Shown: positions 8,777 through 18,184 of the stretch, piece by piece
How positions within the stretch are numbered: the stretch's first letter is position 1
How the letters are laid out: each line of letters starts with the position of its first letter
Origin: Thioploca sp.
Lineage (GTDB): Bacteria > Pseudomonadota > Gammaproteobacteria > Beggiatoales > Beggiatoaceae
DNA: 34,372 bases
Assembly (NCBI GenBank): GCA_012032555.1
Contig: JAAUSR010000057.1
Coordinates: 1-34,372, forward strand
Direction of reading: 5' to 3'
Notes under the pieces: generated by a model
The model's input: the letters and a program-made list of their open reading frames with translations, nothing else
What the model was told of the DNA's origin: nothing
The model's database searches: none
Program-made: the position numbers and the translations under genes

Positions 8777-11632
8777 ATGCAATCATTTTTAAAATTAATT
8801 GTTTTTTACTTTCTGATTAATACCTTACCTTGTTTAGCTGGTGATCTGTGGGTTGATACGCTTCAAGGTAGTGATAATCAAGACGGGTTAACGCCGGCTA
8901 CAGCTGTACGGACTATACAAGCTGCTGCCACTTTAGCAACGCCTGGGACAACGGTACATATTCAACCGGGTATTTATCGAGAAACGATTTATCCGGCGTA
9001 TAGTGGTACATTGGAAGCACCCATTATTTATCGGGCAGAACAAGGTCTTGGTAGTGTTATTATCCGTGGTTCAGAATCGGCTAGTCATTTAGTTTGGACA
9101 CCTTTAACCAGCAATAATATTGGGTTACCCGCCAGTATCAAACCGAGTAATATTGTTTGGACTGATTTGTCTGCTTGGAATTTGACCCAGCTACCTCGTT
9201 TCGTGATGCAATTAGATGCAAGTGGTAAAGTATTAGTTCGATTACAACCGGCTCGCGAACCTGATTGGACCATTCAAACAGAGTGGAAATATCATGAATT
9301 TTGGTGGTCTGCGGAGGGGGGAACAGTAGCCGCTAACTGCGACCCTTTAACTGATAAGAATCCGCAACAATGCGATAGTGCCTCGCGTTCTCTTATTCAA
9401 TTAACTGATTTACATGATGATAATATCTCCAGTGGAGTTGAAGCCGGTAATTTAACCACCTTAGGCAATCTGACTGGTGCCACCTTAGTGGTCATGGATG
9501 CCTTGCAAGGACATTTTACCTATCGTCGTACTATTGTTAACCACGAAATCAATATTGGTCGAATCACTCTTGATCAAGAAGCTCAATATAATACCTTGGA
9601 TAATCCTAGTTTAGGTTGGGGTAGCCAGTATTATCTTGAAAATCATCCGGCTTTGTTAGATAACCCTGGTGAATATTGGTTTGATGCGGCAACCAATCGG
9701 CTTTATTTATGGCCATTGACCACCGATCTATCCCAGTTAGAAATTTCACAGCGTGATAGTGGCTGGGATTTGAGCAATTTATCTTATTTAACTTTGGACG
9801 GATTAGTTTTAGAGTTTTTTAATGATAAAGCGATTGTCATCAACAATGGTGCTGGACAAAGCTGTCATGGTAATCAATTACAGCGTTTGCAAGTACGCTA
9901 CGCTAATCATGGCTTGTTTGCAGAACAAATGCTCACTACCCATTCACCATTTACCAGTGTTATTAGTGAATTAGTTATAGCGGATTCGGAATTCGGTTAT
10001 TTAGATACGCGTGGTCTGAGTTTACTGATTACTCGAGATAATCAAACTGATGATACGACTTGGTTTACTTATGCGCCTATCGTCAACATCGTGATCAACC
10101 ACAATGAATTTCATCATCTTGGTTTTCGTTCACAATACCCGCGTGGTATAGGAATATTATTTGATTTTGCTGATCATTTACATTTTGAAGCTAACCATGT
10201 TCATCATGTCGCTCATGATGGCGTGGTGTTCTCTAATTCAATTATTCAGGCAGACAAAACTTTTGATTTCACCCCAGCGGAGATCAAAACCGGTGACATT
10301 TTAGTAAAAAATAATTTAATTGAGCATACTTGCCAAAATGCTGATGATTGTGGCGGTATCACCTTTAGCGGAACAGCGCCACAACATCATGTATTTCGTA
10401 ATGTATTAGTGATGGACAATACCTTTCGTTATATTTATGGTTGGAGTTTCGTTTCTCAACAACGAAAACGTTGGGCTAATGGCTATTTTGGTTTTGGATT
10501 GTATTTATTAGATGTGAGTGGTATCCATGTTTATCGCAATTTAGCTTATAACAATGGATGGGCAGGTATCTTTTTATTAGGTCATTGGCGAGATGGACCG
10601 ATGATGTTATATAACAATCTACTAGCTAATTCGACTATCGGTATTAATATCTGGAATGCTAAAGAAATAGAGACTCATGACAGCGTAGATACTCAATTGA
10701 TGAATAACATTCTTATTAATAACGAATATCATGGCATTAACTTAACAGCTAATTCACAGGATACTCATTTAGGTATCGATCATAATTTGTATTATGCCAA
10801 TAGTTGGGGTTCGGGTTATGGTGTTGGCAATATGAAAGTCTATCAAAAATCTTATCTTTGGTTTGAAGATATTCAAGCACAAACTGGATGGGAACCTAAC
10901 GGGATAAGTGCCGATCCGCTGTTATTTAGTTATGATTACCGTGCTCAACGCCAACGTGGTGATGATAGTGTACTTGATTTAGAAATAATGCAGGGTAGTG
11001 CCACTATTGATAAAGGGACTGCTAGCTTACCACCATCGCTATTGATGTTATTGGAGCGGTTTAATATTCAAGATAATCCTCAACAAGGTAGCGCTTGGGA
11101 TATTGGGCCATTTGAATATTTAGAAAGTCATCAACCCCTATTCAATTTAGGTACAGCAACCGCAATAGCCACTCAACAACCACAAGATACCCAAGCTCAA
11201 TTTATGGGTTTAGTTACCACGGGATTTGTGACTAACTCACTAGATCAACGAGGCAATCACCTCATTCTCGCTCAATCAGATAAAGCCAAGGTGATGGCTG
11301 AAATTCACCTAGCACCGGATGATATTGAACAATTAGGACAGTTAGGTATGGTTGCGGCTTATACCCCGCCGGGGATTAACCAACCAATCTATTTTATGCG
11401 TCAGGGGACCCAATGGATATCTTGGGATGAAAATCTAAGTACCTTAGTCCCAGCACAGATAGAAAATAATTTACCGCTCCAATTTAAATTGTTTAGTCCT
11501 ATCAAAATGATAGTCTATGAAGGTCGTCTACAAAATCTACCCGGTCATTTTACTATTTACGTGGGTTATATTCTCTCTAATGGATTAGTGGTGTTTAATG
11601 GTCAACAACCGATAGAATTCACTGTACAGTAA
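8777..11632 (+). CDS. Secreted right-handed parallel beta-helix protein (DUF1565/NosD-like)
   Basis: The 951-residue product has a signal peptide (about residues 1-21, ending CLA before GDLWVD), so it is exported. Residues 22-110 match the start of DUF1565-type beta-helix proteins (GSDNQDGLTPATAVRTIQAA, then PGTTVHIQPGIYRETIYPA). Residues ~330-740 carry repeated short strands with Asn ladders (NNLLANSTIGINIWNA, NNILINNEYHGINL), typical of pectate-lyase-like or NosD-like solenoids. The last ~130 residues form a separate beta-rich domain ending NGLVVFNGQQPIEF. The solenoid suggests polysaccharide binding or cleavage, but I see no clear catalytic set, so substrate and activity are unknown. No strong ribosome site precedes the ATG. 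It is transcribed alone. Confidence 0.85.
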   Translation: MQSFLKLIVFYFLINTLPCLAGDLWVDTLQGSDNQDGLTPATAVRTIQAAATLATPGTTVHIQPGIYRETIYPAYSGTLEAPIIYRAEQGLGSVIIRGSESASHLVWTPLTSNNIGLPASIKPSNIVWTDLSAWNLTQLPRFVMQLDASGKVLVRLQPAREPDWTIQTEWKYHEFWWSAEGGTVAANCDPLTDKNPQQCDSASRSLIQLTDLHDDNISSGVEAGNLTTLGNLTGATLVVMDALQGHFTYRRTIVNHEINIGRITLDQEAQYNTLDNPSLGWGSQYYLENHPALLDNPGEYWFDAATNRLYLWPLTTDLSQLEISQRDSGWDLSNLSYLTLDGLVLEFFNDKAIVINNGAGQSCHGNQLQRLQVRYANHGLFAEQMLTTHSPFTSVISELVIADSEFGYLDTRGLSLLITRDNQTDDTTWFTYAPIVNIVINHNEFHHLGFRSQYPRGIGILFDFADHLHFEANHVHHVAHDGVVFSNSIIQADKTFDFTPAEIKTGDILVKNNLIEHTCQNADDCGGITFSGTAPQHHVFRNVLVMDNTFRYIYGWSFVSQQRKRWANGYFGFGLYLLDVSGIHVYRNLAYNNGWAGIFLLGHWRDGPMMLYNNLLANSTIGINIWNAKEIETHDSVDTQLMNNILINNEYHGINLTANSQDTHLGIDHNLYYANSWGSGYGVGNMKVYQKSYLWFEDIQAQTGWEPNGISADPLLFSYDYRAQRQRGDDSVLDLEIMQGSATIDKGTASLPPSLLMLLERFNIQDNPQQGSAWDIGPFEYLESHQPLFNLGTATAIATQQPQDTQAQFMGLVTTGFVTNSLDQRGNHLILAQSDKAKVMAEIHLAPDDIEQLGQLGMVAAYTPPGINQPIYFMRQGTQWISWDENLSTLVPAQIENNLPLQFKLFSPIKMIVYEGRLQNLPGHFTIYVGYILSNGLVVFNGQQPIEFTVQ

Positions 11633-11917
11633 TCAATTCAGAAATTCTCCCTTTGACAAAGCTAATCTTTACTACCTTTAGCCGGAAAGCCTTTGATTTT
11701 GATGAGGTGGCGGTGTTGTCGTTGCGTTTCTGTTCAAGTCCAGCTATTACAACACCACGCTGTTCAGGTTTTGAGCCACCCCAATCCTTAACTTGCCGAT
11801 TAGATTTAAGCGGATTTTGGACAGGTTCCAACTTCGTTTTGCTATCACCATTGAGGTCATCAAGGAAAGAATATTACTGGTACAAAACCACCCTATCTAC
11901 ATAGTAAATAGAATAGC
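11633..11917. other. Intergenic between convergent genes
   Basis: The beta-helix gene and glmM converge here. Short frames exist on both strands (plus 11653-11904, minus 11619-11831), but neither has a ribosome site or recognisable motif. No clear terminator hairpin with a T tract was found. Confidence 0.35.
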
Positions 11918-13264
11918 TCAACCTTGAGCCGCTGCGACTACCCGAGCTAACTGAGATGAAATGGATTCTACATTTTGGCTATCGATGCCTTCGACCATAA
12001 CCCGAATAAGTGGCTCGGTACCGGAAGGACGTAAGAGAACGCGACCACTACCCTGGAGTTGTCGTTCAGCTTCACGTACTGCACTTTGTACGCTGGGTAG
12101 AGAAACAATTTCGGTTCCTGGTGTAATCGGAACATTGATCATCTGTTGAGGGTATTTCTGCATACCTCTTTTCAATATATGTAATGGTAAGCCCGTTTTT
12201 ACACTGGTAGCCAATACTTGTAAAGCGGTAACAATGCCATCACCGGTCGTAGTTCGATCGAGACAAATCACATGTCCCGACGATTCTCCGCCTAAGTTAC
12301 TCTTATGTTGTTGCATCATTTCTAACACATAACGGTCACCAACGGCGGCTCGCAAAAACTGAATCCCAAGCTTTTTTAAGGCTTGTTCTAAACCTAAATT
12401 GCTCATGACGGTGCCTACGACGGCGTTTTGTAGTGTACCTGCTTGATGACGAGCTTGAGCAATAACGAATAACAATTCATCACCATCCACTATTTCACCG
12501 TTACTATCAATCATGATAACCCGATCACCATCCCCATCTAAGGCAATACCTAAATCGGCTTGGTGATATAGAACAGCGGATCGTAAAGCTTGTGGATGAG
12601 TCGCACCATAATTAGCATTAATATTTAAACCATTCGGTTGAGTTCCAATCGTTTCAACTGTTGCACCGAGTTCACGAAAAACATTGGGTGCAATATGGTA
12701 AGTAGCACCGTGAGCACAATCAACAATGATTTTTAAACCTTTTAGATTAATATCATAAGGAATAGTGCTCTTGCAAAATTCAATATAACGACCGGCCGCG
12801 TCGTCAATACGTTCAGCTTTACCTAAACGGTCAGAAGCTACTGTTTGCATAGGCTGCTCTAGTTCCGCTTCAATGGCTAGTTCAATTTCATCCGGTAATT
12901 TAGTTCCTTGATCGGAAAAAAATTTAATACCATTATCTTGAAAAGGATTATGTGAAGCACTGATGACGATACCGGCTTGGGCATGGAAAGTACGAGTTAA
13001 GTAAGCAATAGCCGGTGTTGGCATCGGACCTAATAACCGAATATCCATACCGGCAGCTGATAAACCCGCCTGTAATGCCGACTCAAACATGTAGCCAGAA
13101 ATACGGGTATCTTTACCTATTAGTACTTTGTTTTTACTTTGTCCATTTTTTAAAATTCGACCAACCGCCCAACCCAGTTTTAAAACAAATTCCGGTGTAA
13201 TCGGAGGTGTACCAACTGTGCCCCGAATTCCATCGGTTCCAAAATATTTACGCTTTGGTTTCAT
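11918..13264 (-). CDS. glmM: Phosphoglucosamine mutase GlmM
   Basis: GlmM converts glucosamine-6-phosphate to glucosamine-1-phosphate, the step before UDP-GlcNAc for peptidoglycan and LPS. The 448-residue product aligns end to end with E. coli Glm[11 protein letters not shown] at the start, the phosphoserine loop [15 protein letters not shown] (Ser104), the metal loop [10 protein letters not shown], the GGESSGHVI sugar loop, and the phosphate-binding [17 protein letters not shown] at the C-terminus. ATG 13264 is chosen because it fits the family start and has an AAAGG site 9 bases upstream; upstream in-frame codons to 13309 lack both. In E. coli folP and ftsH lie next to glmM; neither is here, so it appears isolated. 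Confidence 0.97.
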   Translation of the reverse strand: MKPKRKYFGTDGIRGTVGTPPITPEFVLKLGWAVGRILKNGQSKNKVLIGKDTRISGYMFESALQAGLSAAGMDIRLLGPMPTPAIAYLTRTFHAQAGIVISASHNPFQDNGIKFFSDQGTKLPDEIELAIEAELEQPMQTVASDRLGKAERIDDAAGRYIEFCKSTIPYDINLKGLKIIVDCAHGATYHIAPNVFRELGATVETIGTQPNGLNINANYGATHPQALRSAVLYHQADLGIALDGDGDRVIMIDSNGEIVDGDELLFVIAQARHQAGTLQNAVVGTVMSNLGLEQALKKLGIQFLRAAVGDRYVLEMMQQHKSNLGGESSGHVICLDRTTTGDGIVTALQVLATSVKTGLPLHILKRGMQKYPQQMINVPITPGTEIVSLPSVQSAVREAERQLQGSGRVLLRPSGTEPLIRVMVEGIDSQNVESISSQLARVVAAAQG

Positions 13265-13518
13265 ACTAAAATACCTTTGTGCTTTTTTTCTTAATAAGAT
13301 CTCCAGCAAGAGAGTAACTTACCAGGTTTAATTCATCTATCTGACTTTGCTACAATTCAAATAGTTAGTCTAATTCATTTATTTTAAAATAATTTTTCTG
13401 AGAAAAGTGTGATGCCCGGTTGCTGTTAAAATGGGTGAGTGACAGCTATCGCCTAATGTATCCTACTGAAAACTATCCGAAGTATTATTTTGAATTAGTG
13501 GCGATTTAATCAACAAGG

Positions 13519-13921
13519 CTACCCACATACCTGATTATTTAATACAATACCCACGCCAATAATACTAATCCAATTCGATGACCCCATTAAGCCCAAAATG
13601 GCACCAGATGCCCCAACTGAGGTACCCGGTTGTATAGCTACGCTTAAATAAAATAGCTCCACTCAGACCCGCGATAAAATAAACGGCTATCATTCGACTG
13701 TGTCCAAAAGCCTGTTCACACGCAATACCCAGGATACCGAAAAAATTCCTCAATAATCGGCGTAATAGCAAAAGAATCATTGATCCTTTCTTGGCAATAG
13801 CTAACAAATAGCCACTTGGTGCATAACAGTACCAGCGTTTGCGAATAACATTATACCAGTAATTTTTACAGAACTTAGCCAGTGTCTTGCCCTGGTTATC
13901 TTGTAAGGTATAATTCATCAC
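13519..13921 (-). pseudogene. Chimeric remnant: unknown N-terminal domain joined to a rhomboid protease fragment, frameshifted
   Basis: Rhomboids are intramembrane serine proteases with a GxSG nucleophile and a later His. From 13921 the frame gives MMNYTLQDNQGKTLAKFCKN and a basic beta-rich ~60-residue stretch (possibly LURP-one/scramblase-like, uncertain). It runs without a break into ACEQAFGHSRMIAVYFIAG, a typical rhomboid segment. One extra base in a T run near 13646-13655 then shifts frame; the other frame reads AIQPGTSVGASGAILGLMG, including the GASG serine motif, and stops at 13519. The N-terminal rhomboid helices and the region with the catalytic His are missing. I infer that a deletion fused two genes and a frameshift followed. 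It cannot encode an active protease. Confidence 0.75.
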
Positions 13922-14279
13922 CTGGAGAAGTCCAAAGTCGTGTTACACTGTTTACATTCTAGAATACTGGTCTTTCAGGTTATACTGTGCTCCATATTGA
14001 CAATTGACAGTAGTCATGCTAATTACTCCTTCTGTACCAAGGATTATCATTAATTATGAAAATAACGAATTAAAACTTTGTTTATTCTAAACAACAAGGT
14101 GTTGTTACCGTTTTCCCAACTTATCCTTAATTTAAATTTACAATCTACTATTCATCTCAACTTGGAATTATCAATTAAACTTCTAAAACCGCTTATTAAA
14201 TAAATCTTTGTTATAACAATTAACTATCTGATAAAATATTATATTGTTCAAAATGTCGTTTTGTTAAGGAAAGATAATT
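13922..14279. other. Intergenic upstream of the LysR regulator gene
   Basis: This is AT-rich leader sequence with no convincing gene. Its right end carries a palindrome described separately and an AAGGA ribosome site 9 bases before the LysR start codon. Confidence 0.4.
14208..14219. promoter_or_regulatory. Perfect 12-bp palindrome, possible LysR-type operator
   Basis: TTGTTATAACAA is a perfect dyad 60 bases before the LysR-type gene's start codon. LysR regulators commonly bind AT-rich dyads near their own promoter, so autoregulation is plausible. In such AT-rich sequence a chance palindrome is also possible. Confidence 0.3.
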
Positions 14280-15185
14280 ATGGCCGACCGTCGTTTACAA
14301 GTTTTCCACACTGTTGCTCGGTTACTGAGTTTTACTAAAGCGGCTGAGGCATTACATATGACTCAACCGGCAGTAACTTTTCAAGTTCGTCAATTAGAAG
14401 AATATTTTAATACGCGCTTATTTGATCGCACTCATAATCGTATCACTTTAACTGAAGTTGGTGAAAAAGTGTATGAATATGCTGAGAAGATTTTTGAACA
14501 ATATGCACTAATGGAAAATACCGTTAAGGAAATGACCGGTGATATTAATGGCGTATTGATGATTGGTGCTAGTACTACCATTGCAGAGTATATGTTACCC
14601 ATTTTACTGGGTGATTTTAAGTTGAAATACCCAGAAGTGCGAATTCGTTTAAGAGTTTCCAATACGGATGAAATTGTGTCCATGGTAGAAAGTAATACCA
14701 TTGATTTAGGGGTAGTAGAAGCACCGGTCGCCAATAAAAGTTTAGTAGTAACACTCTGTCGTATGGATCAGTTAGTGGCTATCGTACCCTCTAACCATCC
14801 TTTAACACAGTTTCAGGAAGTTTCAGTAAGAGAATTAGTATCTTATCCTTATATTTCGCGTGAAGAAGGTTCTGGTACCCGTGAAGTCATCAACGAGTAT
14901 TTTAACCGTGCCGGCTTATCATTTTATGATTTAAATATTGTTATGGAATTAGGTAGTCCGGAAGCGATTAAAGGTGCAGTCGCTTCGGGTATGGGCGTTT
15001 CCATTTTGTCTCGAGCGGCAATTCAAAAGGATTTACAACTGGGATTACTTAAAGAAGTCCGCCTCAATCCAACCTTAGAGCGCCCATTTTCATTTGTTCA
15101 TCAAAAACAGAAATTTCGATTACGGGCGATGGAAGAATTACTTAATTTTGCTCAGCATTATTGCAATCTTCACGCGACTGATTAA
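14280..15185 (+). CDS. LysR family transcriptional regulator
   Basis: The 301-residue product is a full-length LysR-type regulator. Residues 1-60 form the winged helix-turn-helix (FHTVARLLSFTKAAEALHMT, then QPAVTFQVRQLEEYF and LFDRTHNRITLT). Residues ~90-295 form the effector-binding domain (GASTTIAEYMLPILLGDFK; later SREEGSGTREVINEYF and ASGMGVSILS). The serine/threonine-rich GASTT and EGSGTRE loops resemble CysB/CbbR/YeiE-type regulators that bind small anions or sulfur/carbon metabolites, but the effector cannot be read from the sequence. An AAGGA site precedes the ATG. It leads a tight operon with a 114-residue protein and an AI-2E family exporter, which may be its targets. Confidence 0.92.
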   Translation: MADRRLQVFHTVARLLSFTKAAEALHMTQPAVTFQVRQLEEYFNTRLFDRTHNRITLTEVGEKVYEYAEKIFEQYALMENTVKEMTGDINGVLMIGASTTIAEYMLPILLGDFKLKYPEVRIRLRVSNTDEIVSMVESNTIDLGVVEAPVANKSLVVTLCRMDQLVAIVPSNHPLTQFQEVSVRELVSYPYISREEGSGTREVINEYFNRAGLSFYDLNIVMELGSPEAIKGAVASGMGVSILSRAAIQKDLQLGLLKEVRLNPTLERPFSFVHQKQKFRLRAMEELLNFAQHYCNLHATD

Positions 15186-15190
15186 CGGTT

Positions 15191-15535
15191 ATGACGAATT
15201 CGAAACAACACCGATTACAACAGATCTTTAAGCAATTACCGCCAGAACATCAACAAACGTTGTTGGCCTTTGCTGAATTTTTACAAACGCGTGTTGTGTC
15301 AAAACCGGCACCACCCTTACAGCCGAAACCCTTACCACGTCCACCAGAGGAGTCTGTGGTCGCCGCGATTAAGCGGCTTTCTCAAAGCTATCCTATGCTA
15401 GATAAAGCCAAGATGCTTGATGAAACTTCTGGTTTAATGACCGAACATATTTTACAAGGACGTGACAAAATTTCGGTAATTGATGAATTAGAAGTGATAT
15501 TTGGACAACATTACGAAGAATTTTTACGTGAGTAG
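15191..15535 (+). CDS. Hypothetical protein in the LysR operon
   Basis: The 114-residue protein starts 5 bases after the LysR stop and ends 5 bases before the exporter gene, so it is very likely translated from the same message by coupling; it has no strong ribosome site. The N-terminal helix (LPPEHQQTLLAFAEFLQTR) resembles the DUF2281/short antitoxin-like helix. A Pro-rich linker (about residues 38-55) is followed by a helical C-terminal half (SVVAAIKRLSQSYPMLDKAK). There is no signal peptide or membrane segment. Function is unknown; the operon suggests a small cytoplasmic accessory or adaptor. Confidence 0.75.
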   Translation: MTNSKQHRLQQIFKQLPPEHQQTLLAFAEFLQTRVVSKPAPPLQPKPLPRPPEESVVAAIKRLSQSYPMLDKAKMLDETSGLMTEHILQGRDKISVIDELEVIFGQHYEEFLRE

Positions 15536-15540
15536 ACCAC

Positions 15541-16611
15541 ATGATTCAAGTAATTAAAACCTGGTTTCACCGTTATTTCTCTGATCCTCAAGCGGTTTTA
15601 CTGGCTATTCTACTGATAGCCAGTTTTACTATTTTAATGACCATGAATCGAATTCTATTTCCGATACTAGCCAGTGTCGTGATTGCTTATTTATTAGATG
15701 GGTTGATTAAAAATCTACAGCGATGGCATATTCCCCATTTTATCGCGGTTTCTTTAGTCTATTTGGCATTTATCACTTTATTAACCTTTATTGTCATTAT
15801 TCTATTGCCACTGTTGTCATATCAGTTAACCCAGTTAATTCAAGAGTTACCGCGTATGGTTATTAAGGGACATGAATTACTAAAACAACTGCCTAAGCAA
15901 TATCCGCTAGTTTCCCCAGAACATATTAATGGTGTCATTAATTCAATTAATTCGTGGGTTAAGGAAGTGGTGAAAACCATGTGGAATTCAATTCCCGGCC
16001 TCATTCCGACCATTTTAACTGTCATTGTTTACTCTATTTTAGTGCCATTATTGGTCTTTTTTTTCCTCAAAGATAAAACCGTAATACTTAATTGGTTGAT
16101 TAATTTTTTACCTAAAAATCATAGTATTGCTGAGAAAGTTTGGCTAGAAATGGATGCGCAGATAGGTAATTATATTCGGGGTAAATTTTATGAAATTTTT
16201 TTAGTGGCTACCTTTACCTATTTTCCATTTGCTTATTGGGGATTAAATTACGCTTCGTTGTTAGCGGTATTAGTTGGGTTGTCAGTGATTATTCCTTATA
16301 TTGGAGCAGTTGTCGTTACTTTTCCAGTCGTGTTAGTGGCTTATTTTCAATGGGGTTTAGAAACTGAATTTTTTTGGGTAATTGGTGCTTATCTCGTCAT
16401 TCAAGTTTTTGATGGTAATATTTTAGTGCCGCTGTTATTTTCTGAAGCCGTGAATTTACATCCAGTGGCAATTATTGCGGCGGTACTTATTTTCGGAGGC
16501 ATATGGGGATTTTGGGGCGTTTTCTTTGCGATTCCGTTAGCTACTTTGGTAAAAGTATTACTGACTGTCTGGCCTAGAACACCAATTATAGAAGATAAAG
16601 TGATAACTTAG
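15541..16611 (+). CDS. AI-2E family transporter (PerM/YdiK-like permease)
   Basis: The 356-residue protein is a polytopic inner-membrane protein of the AI-2E/PerM family, whose members export autoinducer-2 or act as Na+/H+ antiporters or other exporters; substrate is usually unproven. Two helices lie at about 17-65, followed by another at ~70-95, then the family's soluble loop (ELPRMVIKGHELLKQLPKQY) and a ~160-180 helix. C-terminal helices carry the conserved LAVLVGLSVIIPYIGA and DGNILVPLLFSEAVNLHP, then GFWGVFFAIPLA motifs. Length is typical. It is the last gene of the LysR operon. Confidence 0.9.
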   Translation: MIQVIKTWFHRYFSDPQAVLLAILLIASFTILMTMNRILFPILASVVIAYLLDGLIKNLQRWHIPHFIAVSLVYLAFITLLTFIVIILLPLLSYQLTQLIQELPRMVIKGHELLKQLPKQYPLVSPEHINGVINSINSWVKEVVKTMWNSIPGLIPTILTVIVYSILVPLLVFFFLKDKTVILNWLINFLPKNHSIAEKVWLEMDAQIGNYIRGKFYEIFLVATFTYFPFAYWGLNYASLLAVLVGLSVIIPYIGAVVVTFPVVLVAYFQWGLETEFFWVIGAYLVIQVFDGNILVPLLFSEAVNLHPVAIIAAVLIFGGIWGFWGVFFAIPLATLVKVLLTVWPRTPIIEDKVIT

Positions 16612-16711
16612 CAACAAGGATAATCATTAGGGCGAAGGTATTTTATAGATCATCCAATAAACATTAAAATTAAACGAATGACAAAACCAATAACCCGTGA
16701 GGAGTACATTG

Positions 16712-17470
16712 ATGACTAACACCCCCTATGCGCCGCCGGCGACAATGCCTCTAGAAGCAGATGAGAAAATCTGTGCTACCTGTAATGCTATTATCCACCA
16801 AAAAGCGGAAATCTGTCCTAAATGTGGTGTGCGTCAAAAAACCAAAGGAGCCAACAAAGAAGTTTTACTCTTATTGACTTTTTTCTTAGGCAGTTTGGGA
16901 GTACACCGATTTTATCTAGGCAATTATATCCTAGGCATTTTCTATTTATTGTTTTTTTGGACGATGATTCCGTTTCTAATTTCTTTGATTGAGCTGATCG
17001 TCTTTATATTCATGAGTAGTGAAAAAATAGAGGATAATTATACCGCTCACGGTTCAGTAGTCGCTTTTGTGTTAATGCCTATAATTTTTATTTTCTTTAT
17101 AGGTATTATAGCTGCCATCGCTATACCTGCTTACCACGATTATCTGCAAAAAGCTAAAGTTGCAGAAGCAACTGTATTATTCAACGCGCTCAAAACTGAA
17201 ACCGAAAATTATTTTTCTAATACTGGGCAATTTCCGAGTACAGCAAAATTAAAATCATTAACTTCAGGCACCTACGTCAATATTACTTCCAATCCAGCAG
17301 AACTTTATTTACAAGCTATGATGAATGAAAAGGCCGGGTCTATAGCGGGAGAAATCATTCGCTTTTCCTATGATCCTTCTTCAAAAATATGGACGTGTAA
17401 CGCCGATTTTCCGAATGGCGTGGCGAATAGATATCTACCCAAAAGTTGTCGTACCGACAAGCCAGGATAA
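16712..17470 (+). CDS. Zinc-ribbon / TM2 / pilin-like fusion membrane protein
   Basis: The 252-residue product joins three parts. Residues 20-40 are a zinc ribbon (Cys21, Cys24, Cys35, Cys38: CATC and CPKC). Residues ~46-105 are a TM2 domain (LGSLGVHRFYLGNYILGIFY). From ~115 a hydrophobic helix ends in GIIAAIAIPAYHDYLQKAKV, the conserved core of type IV pilin N-terminal helices, followed by a pilin-like globular part with a Cys pair (WTCNADFPNGVANRYLPKSC). The prepilin peptidase site and pilin Glu5 are absent (Met in the aligned position), so it should stay membrane-anchored and not be assembled as a pilin. ATG 16712 has an AGGAG site 7 bases upstream; a GTG at 16697 is less likely. Its stop overlaps the RDD start (TAATG), implying coupling. 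Confidence 0.85.
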   Translation: MTNTPYAPPATMPLEADEKICATCNAIIHQKAEICPKCGVRQKTKGANKEVLLLLTFFLGSLGVHRFYLGNYILGIFYLLFFWTMIPFLISLIELIVFIFMSSEKIEDNYTAHGSVVAFVLMPIIFIFFIGIIAAIAIPAYHDYLQKAKVAEATVLFNALKTETENYFSNTGQFPSTAKLKSLTSGTYVNITSNPAELYLQAMMNEKAGSIAGEIIRFSYDPSSKIWTCNADFPNGVANRYLPKSCRTDKPG

Positions 17471-18174
17471 TGTTAGATACCACTCGTTCAATTGAAACCC
17501 CAGAAGGCATTGAATTATCCTTGCGAGTAGCTGGTCCAGTTGTCCGTGCGCTCGCTTGGAGTATTGATATGGGAATTCGAAGTATTGTGTATAGCTTGTT
17601 AGCCGTTCTCTTAAGCTATTTGGGTGAATTAGGTTACGGGATTTTTTTTATCGCCATTTTTGGGTTGGAATGGTTTTATCCCGTTGTTTTTGAAGTGTAT
17701 AGACAAGGTGCCACACCCGGTAAACGTGCCCTTAAAATTAAAGTACTGCATGAATGGGGTACACCAGTCAATTGGTCGGCGGCCATGATTCGCAATTTAT
17801 TGCGGGTTGTTGATTTTTTACCTTTTTTTTATGGATTTGGCTTGATTACAATGATAATTAATCAAGATTTTAAAAGAATAGGTGATTTAGCTGCGGGTAC
17901 TATCGTCGTTTATGATGATGAAAAAATAAAAATGGTTACTTTACCAGTAGAATCAGCCCGCGCTATGCCAGTGAGTTTACCGTTAGAACAACAACTCGCT
18001 ATTATCAATTTTGCCGAAAGATCACCACAGTTACTACCAGCAAGAAAGTTAGAACTGGCTAACTTGGTGACCACTTTAACTAACAGCCGCGACGAAGTAA
18101 GCGTTAAGACGCTTTATCAATTAGCCAATGGCTTAATGGGGATGAATAATTCGACTAATCAAATAGCTAATTAA
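17470..18174 (+). CDS. RDD family membrane protein
   Basis: RDD proteins are small polytopic membrane proteins of mostly unknown function, some proposed as ion antiporters. The 234-residue product has the family pattern: Arg and Asp in the first helix region (VVRALAWSIDMGIRSIVYSL), a second helix, then TPGKRALKIKVL and QDFKRIGDLAAGTIVVYD. After ~155 a soluble tail follows, rich in Leu and Arg (ERSPQLLPARKLELANLV). The ATG overlaps the stop of the TM2-pilin gene; an AGGA site sits just before. It opens the group of genes (SpoIIM-like, membrane protein, DUF4129) that often travel with MoxR ATPases. Confidence 0.9.
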   Translation: MLDTTRSIETPEGIELSLRVAGPVVRALAWSIDMGIRSIVYSLLAVLLSYLGELGYGIFFIAIFGLEWFYPVVFEVYRQGATPGKRALKIKVLHEWGTPVNWSAAMIRNLLRVVDFLPFFYGFGLITMIINQDFKRIGDLAAGTIVVYDDEKIKMVTLPVESARAMPVSLPLEQQLAIINFAERSPQLLPARKLELANLVTTLTNSRDEVSVKTLYQLANGLMGMNNSTNQIAN

Positions 18175-18184
18175 GAAAGTATTT

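Noticed and set aside
11653-11904. 83-codon plus-strand frame between the beta-helix gene and glmM
   Set aside because: No ribosome site, no family resemblance, and an equally long frame exists on the opposite strand.
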